Source of the DNA: Gnetum montanum
Taxonomy: Eukaryota > Streptophyta > Gnetopsida > Gnetales > Gnetaceae
Assembly: GCA_015680685.1 (NCBI GenBank)
Contig: MNCI01000106.1
Span: 142,911 to 163,953 of the forward strand
Length of the DNA stretch: 21,043 nucleotides
Reading direction: 5' to 3'
Part shown: in pieces, positions 15,938-21,043 of the stretch
Layout of the letters: the number at the start of each line of letters is the position of its first letter
How positions within the stretch are numbered: the stretch's first letter is position 1
Notes under the pieces: generated by a model
The model's input: only the letters and a program-made list of their open reading frames with translations
Told to the model about the DNA's origin: nothing
The model's database searches: none
Translations under genes and position numbers: made by a program

Positions 15938-18411
15938 ATGGCACCCAAACCGAGGCATCCAAGGGGTGAAGGACCATCACAACCGAGGGAAAAGCGTCCA
16001 CGAATGGGAAGGGGACGAGGCGTGCAACAACCAGAGAATCTGGAGGGCTCTCATGCTACTGGCCCCCTCCGTGAAGGACCTAATGTGGAATCTATCCATC
16101 AGATTCCTGAAGAGGAGATGCCTAGCCAGCAATCGCAGGGAGATGAAACTTCGTGGATAGCACCATGACTTGAGATCACCTTGACCCAAGCCTGTCTTGA
16201 TGCTATCAAGCTGCAAGAAGTGCAAAAAATGGTCCTACAAGAGCTAAAATTTGGACCATTTTTCAAAAATACACTAGAATATGTAAGGCTCCAATTGCAA
16301 AATTCTCCTATGTGGTTGATCATCACAACCAGTGGTGAATGGTACCTAGGAGAAACCTATCTCTTTTGGACAAATCAGCAATTGGGGTCTAGAGTAAGGA
16401 TTAAGGAAATTTATGTCTCTTACTATGCAGAGGCAATAGAACAAGCTCTAGGGTTGCCAAAGACTGGAGTAGATGTGGCAGAGATCCCGAAACAAGCAGA
16501 CCCTGAGGTAAAAGGGGAGTGGATCCGGTGGTGCTATGGGATAGATCGCAAGGAGTTTGACACCTTAACCATCATAGAGAGGGTATATTCCAAGATTGTG
16601 TCTTACCATCTAAATCCAATAGTAAGACCTAGTAAAATCACGACCTTCTTTGCTCGTGCCTGTGCCACCTTGAGTGAAAAATTTCCAATGAGTCTTCCAC
16701 AGTTGATATTCTTAAAAATTGAAAAGAGGTTCACCGAAAGCAAANTGCCTGAACACAAGTGCCAGCAAGAATAGATCCTAGTATTTGAGAGGTAACAGTA
16801 TCAACCAAACAGCTGTTTCCTAAAATTTCAGGGAATTCTGCTACCTTCTTAGTACATTTGGAGGATGGTGAAGGGGCGATAGTCCTGGTGATGTAGCACC
16901 AGGGATAGGAGATTGCAGTCGAAGTGGTTGCTGATACAATTGCTACAGTTCTCAATGCACTGGCGGCATCTATACCAAATGTACATGGGCTTCAAGATGT
17001 ACAGGCATCCACTGGAACTTCACGTAGCAGGATTGATGTAGCACAACACGAAGAACTATTGGACCGACTGGTGGGAATCGGGCAACCACTTTCGGATGTC
17101 TTTGACCTTCCGGATAACATAACTACAACCTAGTTAGAGCTGCTTTCAGAAATGGGTAAGAGCCTCATTTTGGAAGGGCAACTTGAAGTTGCTCAAGCCA
17201 CTTGTCAACACTTGGCAACGGAAGTCGCCCAGTTAAGAACCCAACTTGCTGATCCAACTCTCCTCAACTATGAGCTCACCAGAGATGAAGCTTTTCAACA
17301 ACTTTAGGTTAAACTTCAAATAGTTGAGGATGAGCGAGAGTTGACAATCTTTGATAAGGCCTTGAAAGATGCTCAGATATATCATTTAGACAAGGACTTG
17401 GTAGAGGTTTGCTAGGAGAACATCAGGTTGACCACGGAGGTTCATCGCCTGCGTAATGTTGGTGCTGAAAATGAGTGCATGAAAAATTTTATTCACCAAT
17501 AGCAGGAAGAGCTAGCCAAGGTGAGTGCTGATGTAAGCAGTTTGTCCACTGAGAAATGAAATATGTCCATGGATGAGGTTCAAACCTTGTGACAAAAATC
17601 TACCATTGAAGTTGCTACTTGGAAGAACGAGGCCATAAAATTTGAAAAGGTCAAGAATCATTACAGGGACCAAGTGGGACTACAAAAGGAAGTAAATGAG
17701 AAGTAGATTAAAGTTGCAAAGGCCAAGCTAAACCAAGTGCTCTAGCAGCTCCAAGAAGCAGGTGAGGTGTGGAAACCTATCTTTGATGGGTTGAATGCCT
17801 ACAATCAAGCTGAAATCCACCTAAAGAAGCTATAGATTGAAGAAATGACAAAATACATGGAGCTCGTCAACCTTTATTATGCAAACCTGGCCATGCTCAC
17901 AACCTGGAGACCGTGGTCCAATTTGGAGAAGTAAGTGGTCACCTTGTATTCTTTATATGAGGGTGAGTTCCAAGCACACAAAGCAACAAAGAAGAAATTG
18001 AAAATAGCAAATGCGGAACTCAAAGTTCTCCGTATGCGATTTGAAGGACAACATACGGTTGTGGAGGACTTGGACCGTCGGATGATTGACTACCAGCAGC
18101 TGCAGACATCAATTTGAGCATTTGACATCGAACAAAAATAGTTCATAGCCTAGTTTTTCAACGTGAAAAAACTCTTCCCTACATTGCCATGCCCTTAGGA
18201 GGTTCTTGTCCCAGCACACATTGGTGAAGCCACTTGGATAGTAAACGATCCCAAAAGCAAGGAAGAAAAGATGAGGACCCTTCTTAAGGCTTTTCGATTG
18301 CCTCCGAAAGTTGCAACTGTTGCAGGGTAGCCATCATTCATGCCACTGCCACCACATGGGCCAAAGGCTAGTGAAAGGCCATCAGAACCACCGCCACCAA
18401 GGACGATGTGA
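15938..18411 (+). pseudogene. extra 3' ORF: coiled-coil accessory protein, pseudogene
   Basis: Non-gag-pol gene of the element, about 820 codons, from ATG 15938 to TGA 18409-18411. It has one frameshift near 16770 and about 20 stops, mostly TAG. Order: basic, Pro/Arg-rich N-terminus (PREKRPRMGRGRG, a possible nuclear signal); a globular domain at about 16190-16740 (VRIKEIYVSYYAEAIEQALG, then IIERVYSKIVSYHLNPI); a long heptad-rich Leu/Glu/Gln/Lys region at about 17130-18110; a C-terminal tail ending in a Pro-rich stretch (EPPPPRTM). The globular domain's spacing and wording resemble the putative plant transposon-protein domain of Athila-like elements (family recalled, not searched). No signal peptide or membrane segment is seen, which argues against an envelope protein. 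Base 16745 is N. A half-length homologue lies at 5165-6000. Confidence 0.7.
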
Positions 18412-18636
18412 TCTTCTTCAATGATTTTTGGCATCTTTCTACACAGCAGAGAATCCACGACCGACAAGGTGTTCAATTTTATCTTTAAACACCACCATGT
18501 TTGTAATTTTTCCTTCTTTGTATACTTAGGAACTTGGTGCATCATGTGTGTATGTGTGTCAAATCATGTGTGTTGTAAATAAAAGTCCATACCTTCCAAA
18601 TTGTAAGAGGAACTCGAGGACAATTTTTTACTTAGT
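18412..18636 (+). other. 3' untranslated region of the main element
   Basis: Non-coding, with a short gtgtgtatgtgtgt run near 18545. It ends in aactcgaggacaa, a word also present before the old LTR (6179-6192) and typical of the zone just upstream of the polypurine tract in plant gypsy elements. Confidence 0.55.
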
Positions 18637-18646
18637 CGTAGGGGTA
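18637..18646 (+). other. polypurine tract
   Basis: cgtaggggta ends one base before the 3' LTR (TGATGA at 18647). Short and interrupted, but in the required position for priming the plus strand. The old element has tgtgggta in the same place. Confidence 0.7.
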
Positions 18647-18785
18647 TGATGAAGTGTTTTTTGGTCACTGTGTTTACTAGGCTGCGTATATGAGACCCCA
18701 TATATGTGGCCCCGTATACGCAGCCCCATCGATGCATCCTTCCATGCATCAACGTGGCCCCGTTTACGCAGCACCTTTTTCAGCC

Positions 18786-18793
18786 TATAAATA
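18786..18793 (+). promoter_or_regulatory. TATA box of the 3' LTR
   Basis: TATAAATA in the same context as 6868-6875. It could drive read-out transcription into the flank. Confidence 0.65.
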
Positions 18794-18961
18794 ATAGGGC
18801 TTCCACCTCTCTTAGACACCTTTTTGTTAGTTGTAGTGAAGCTCTTGCAGTTTGTTCCCATAGAAGATAGAATATTTTCCAAGTGCCTATAGTAGGTGTA
18901 AGAAAAGTGACCGGCTTTTTATTCAAACGTTGATGTATCTGAGCCCATTGGCATGAACAAC

Positions 18962-18967
18962 AATAAA
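18962..18967 (+). terminator. AATAAA polyadenylation signal of the 3' LTR
   Basis: Likely 3' end signal for element transcripts. Conserved with 7049-7054 and 4629-4634. Confidence 0.6.
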
Positions 18968-19546
18968 GATGAACTCTTCAAGCATTTCTTGTAGCATTTG
19001 GAATTAGCCATTTAATGCATTTAATAGTTTAATATGTTTATGCTTTGATAATTACTTAAGTTTCTATTATTGTTATTTTAATCACTATTGCTCCTTTATA
19101 GTTTGTAAAAGCCATAAGTAAGACCATCTTGAATGTAAACCCAACACTTGGTAACCCAGTGACGCTTAACGTCTAGTAACCCAGTAGTGTTTAGGGGATG
19201 CTCAAAACGTGCCTGGAAGATGAGATCAGATACTTATGCTAGGAGTAGTTAGGATATAGATTAAGATAATCATATATTACTTAATATTCTAGCCTTGCTT
19301 TCCAAGATTATTAGACACCAAAAGATAAGTAAAAAGCTATAAAAATCATTAGCCTTAATCTTACTTAACCATCGTAAATAGAACATCACAAGTGAGATTA
19401 GGAAGACAACGACCATTCTAACCCAAGGTTTTGCTGGTTAGGGTTTGGTGTATGTTAAGTGCTTACAGTCTACGAAATTCAACTGAGTCATGTGTGAATG
19501 CCTGTGATTTGTATGGTTGGGTGTAGGGGTACCTAGCCGGTCATCA

Positions 19547-19551
19547 CTTGG
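19547..19551 (+). repeat. target site duplication CTTGG, right copy
   Basis: Pairs with 6696-6700. Removing the element and one copy restores acttggtaatcccag, a recognisable LTR motif of the older element. Confidence 0.93.
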
Positions 19552-19913
19552 TAATCCCAGTAATAGTTACATTAATCCAGGACATGTATGAATGATCAAA
19601 AATGGATATTTATCATCATACGATAGAATAGTTTTACATTTTCATCATACTTTGAGATAGAATTTACATTCATTTACACTATGTCTACACTTAGCATACT
19701 TGAACACAACCAACATCATTTTATCATATACCTTACTAAGACTTAAACCATACATTTTTCACCTTACTAACTTTAAGTGGGAAGATAACAATTACAAGCT
19801 TACTATCAATTTTTTAGTATACTTACATATTCCATCTGTAGATTATAATTTAGTCACCCTTAAACACTTATGACTTGTATGGTTGAGTGTTCGAATTCTC
19901 TAACTACTCATCA
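19552..19913 (+). mobile_element. old LTR, right half
   Basis: Continues the LTR that starts at 6214. The join reads like cacttggtaacccag of the other LTRs. Further on, gtgggaagataacaatta and cttgtatggttgagtgt match the tails of the solo LTR and the main LTR, and it ends CTCATCA at 19913. AT-rich and strongly decayed. Confidence 0.7.
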
Positions 19914-19985
19914 CCTTACCATGTTAGTTATGTTAGAAAATATATTTTAAAAATTACATTGTTTTTATGTTGTTCATGAAGTTAA
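19914..19985. other. flank of the old element
   Basis: AT-rich sequence after the old LTR. Starts CCTTACCAT, a 9-mer also found at 4142-4150. No gene seen. Confidence 0.4.
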
Positions 19986-21043
19986 TACAAGAGTTGTTTC
20001 TATTCTTGTTAATAAAAATTGAACTAGAAAAGTTTTGAATTCTAGTTTTTGATAATCTTGGAAGAGTTATTTGGATTATTTTTTATAGTAAAAAAATGAC
20101 TTTGGATTATGTAAAATTTATGCTCCTAATAATTTAAAAGATCAATTATAGGTTTGGAAATATTTTCTATCTCTGCCTAATGTTCCTTAGATTATTAAAG
20201 GAGATTTCAATATGGTTTTAAGTTATTTTTGATAAACTTAGTGGTCTTTATCCTTATATATCTTCTTAGAAAAAAGAAGACTAGTGCATTCCAAAGAAAA
20301 TTATTTTCTTTGTGATGTTAGCTCTTTATTCTCATTTCATTCAAATAAGAAGCATTATACTTGGTGTAATTATCAACAAGGAAATAAAAAAATTTATTAT
20401 CAACTTGATGGATTTTACATCTCTAATGTTTCCTTTTGGAAGCCTGCAAGGAAAGTAGAAGTGCATATAAATGCTACTTTGTTAAATCATTTTCTGATTA
20501 GTAATTTTCTCTCTAGTATTAATTCTTCATTCTTTTGAAAGCATGAGCTTTTCTGTAGGAATGCTAATATGCTCATAGGGCCTAGCGGGAAAAATATTTT
20601 GAAGTATTTATGGAATGCAAAAAGAAAACCTATTGGTGATATTGGTTGGATTGACTAGTGACAACAAACTACTTGTGTTAGATGGTTTGGAAAGCAATTT
20701 ACTAAGTGTAAGTGTCAAGTTGAAGAAGATCTTGTAGAATTTGTAAAGCAAATGAAAATTCTTTTGGACTAGAATCCCTTTGATTTTAAAACTTAAAAAA
20801 TCCATGAATAAAACTTATCATGCTAAATAATGTTGGAATACTTTTGAAGCTAAAGTTTCTTTCACTAGAAATCACATAGGTTGGCTAACAATTGAAGATG
20901 AACTTTGTAAAAAAAAAAAAATTCATTTTCTAAAAGGAAAGGATCAAGTACCCAAACTGGAATCATTTTATATCCTAAGACTATTAATAATCTTTTAGTG
21001 AATCATTTTTCTTCTAATTTTTTCTTTTGAAGGTTTTAATAAG
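19986..21043 (+). pseudogene. LINE (non-LTR retrotransposon) endonuclease-region relic, truncated by window end
   Basis: Decayed L1-type LINE ORF2 start. Recognisable parts of the apurinic-type endonuclease are KIYAPN (about 20113), the catalytic-core word GDFN (20200-20211), YTW (about 20359), LDGFYIS (about 20404), where LDRF-type wording is usual, and LNHFLIS (about 20484) in place of the SDH box. Downstream wording (LYNAK/WF/EED-like, to about 20760) fits the linker before reverse transcriptase, which is not reached. Many stops and frameshifts. Longest open piece 20284-20538. The endonuclease would nick target DNA for target-primed reverse transcription; this copy cannot. Confidence 0.6.

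Larger units (their letters stand above)
6701..19546 (+). mobile_element. full-length Athila-like Ty3/gypsy LTR retrotransposon, coding-dead
   Basis: A 12,846-bp element with two LTRs, tRNA-Asp-type PBS, gag, protease, RT, RNase H, integrase, a long post-pol spacer, an extra 3' ORF and a polypurine tract. It is flanked by CTTGG duplications. The domain order PR-RT-RH-IN places it in Ty3/gypsy. Lineage-specific wording places it near Athila: DHFPLPFLDQ, FLDGYSGYNQI and EGIVMGHRIS in RT, and DWSTKLNDALWAYRS plus LVYGK in integrase. The LTRs differ at roughly 9% of aligned sites by hand count outside the U3 repeat, so it is not recent. At least eight frameshifts and about 60 in-frame stops mean it could move only with proteins supplied in trans. 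Confidence 0.93.
18647..19546 (+). repeat. 3' LTR (900 bp)
   Basis: TGATGAAGTG to TCATCA, collinear with the 5' LTR. TATA at 18786-18793, ACGTGGC at 18752-18758, AATAAA at 18962-18967. It lacks one U3 repeat unit present in the 5' LTR. Outside that indel I counted about 68 substitutions in about 760 bp, mainly transitions. Confidence 0.93.

Noticed and set aside
7802-18411. TAG read as a sense codon (recoding), given the many in-frame TAG codons
   Set aside because: Plant nuclear genes use the standard code. TGA, TAA and frameshifts are also present, and LTR divergence shows decay.
1-21043. tRNA, rRNA, riboswitch or host exon
   Set aside because: No cloverleaf, rRNA core or exon chain seen. 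The tRNA-Asp match at 7636 is the retroelement primer site only.

Overview
The window is nuclear DNA of a seed plant with a large, repeat-rich genome. The evidence is nested Ty3/gypsy LTR retrotransposons of the Athila-like lineage, a tRNA-Asp type primer site, plant-type splice signals and a LINE remnant. I cannot tell gymnosperm from angiosperm. No host gene, RNA gene or CRISPR array is visible. Every coding region is a transposon gene broken by stops and frameshifts.

Layout. (1) 1-1240: AT-rich sequence with nothing recognisable. (2) 1245-6213: a mosaic of old relatives of the main element. It holds a U3-like piece (1245-1415), a gag-tail/protease relic (1421-2400), an R-U5 fragment (2591-2795), a relic of the post-pol spacer (3040-4140), a probable solo LTR (4151-5145, duplication ACCAT) and the second half of a 3' ORF (5165-6000). 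(3) 6214-6700 and 19552-19913: the two halves of one old LTR, split by the main element. (4) 6701-19546: a structurally complete LTR element of 12,846 bp. It is bounded by TGATGA...TCATCA LTRs (934 and 900 bp) and flanked by a perfect 5-bp target duplication, CTTGG. (5) 19914-21043: flank, then a decayed LINE endonuclease region.

The main element runs: 5' LTR, tRNA-Asp-type PBS, gag, protease, RT, RNase H, integrase, then a roughly 2.1-kb untranslated spacer, then a separate long 3' ORF (15938-18411, about 820 codons), polypurine tract and 3' LTR. RT keeps its FMDD box and RNase H its four acidic residues. Integrase has lost two of three catalytic residues.

The most interesting part is upstream of the 3' ORF. 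There the element carries what looks like a second copy of its own LTR promoter core: repeated cgtatac/gcagcccc motifs and a TATA box. Next come a (GA)15 leader and a well-formed 290-bp intron whose acceptor directly abuts the ORF start codon. The 3' ORF predicts a soluble protein: basic N-terminus, a domain resembling the plant transposon-protein family found in Athila-like elements, a long coiled coil and a proline-rich tail. No membrane segment is seen, so it does not look like an envelope protein. This suggests an element that transcribes its accessory gene from its own internal, intron-containing promoter.

A second theme is decay. In-frame stops are overwhelmingly TAG (about 40 TAG, 15 TGA, 8 TAA by hand count), often where glutamine is expected. 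This is what deamination of CHG-methylated CAG codons would produce.
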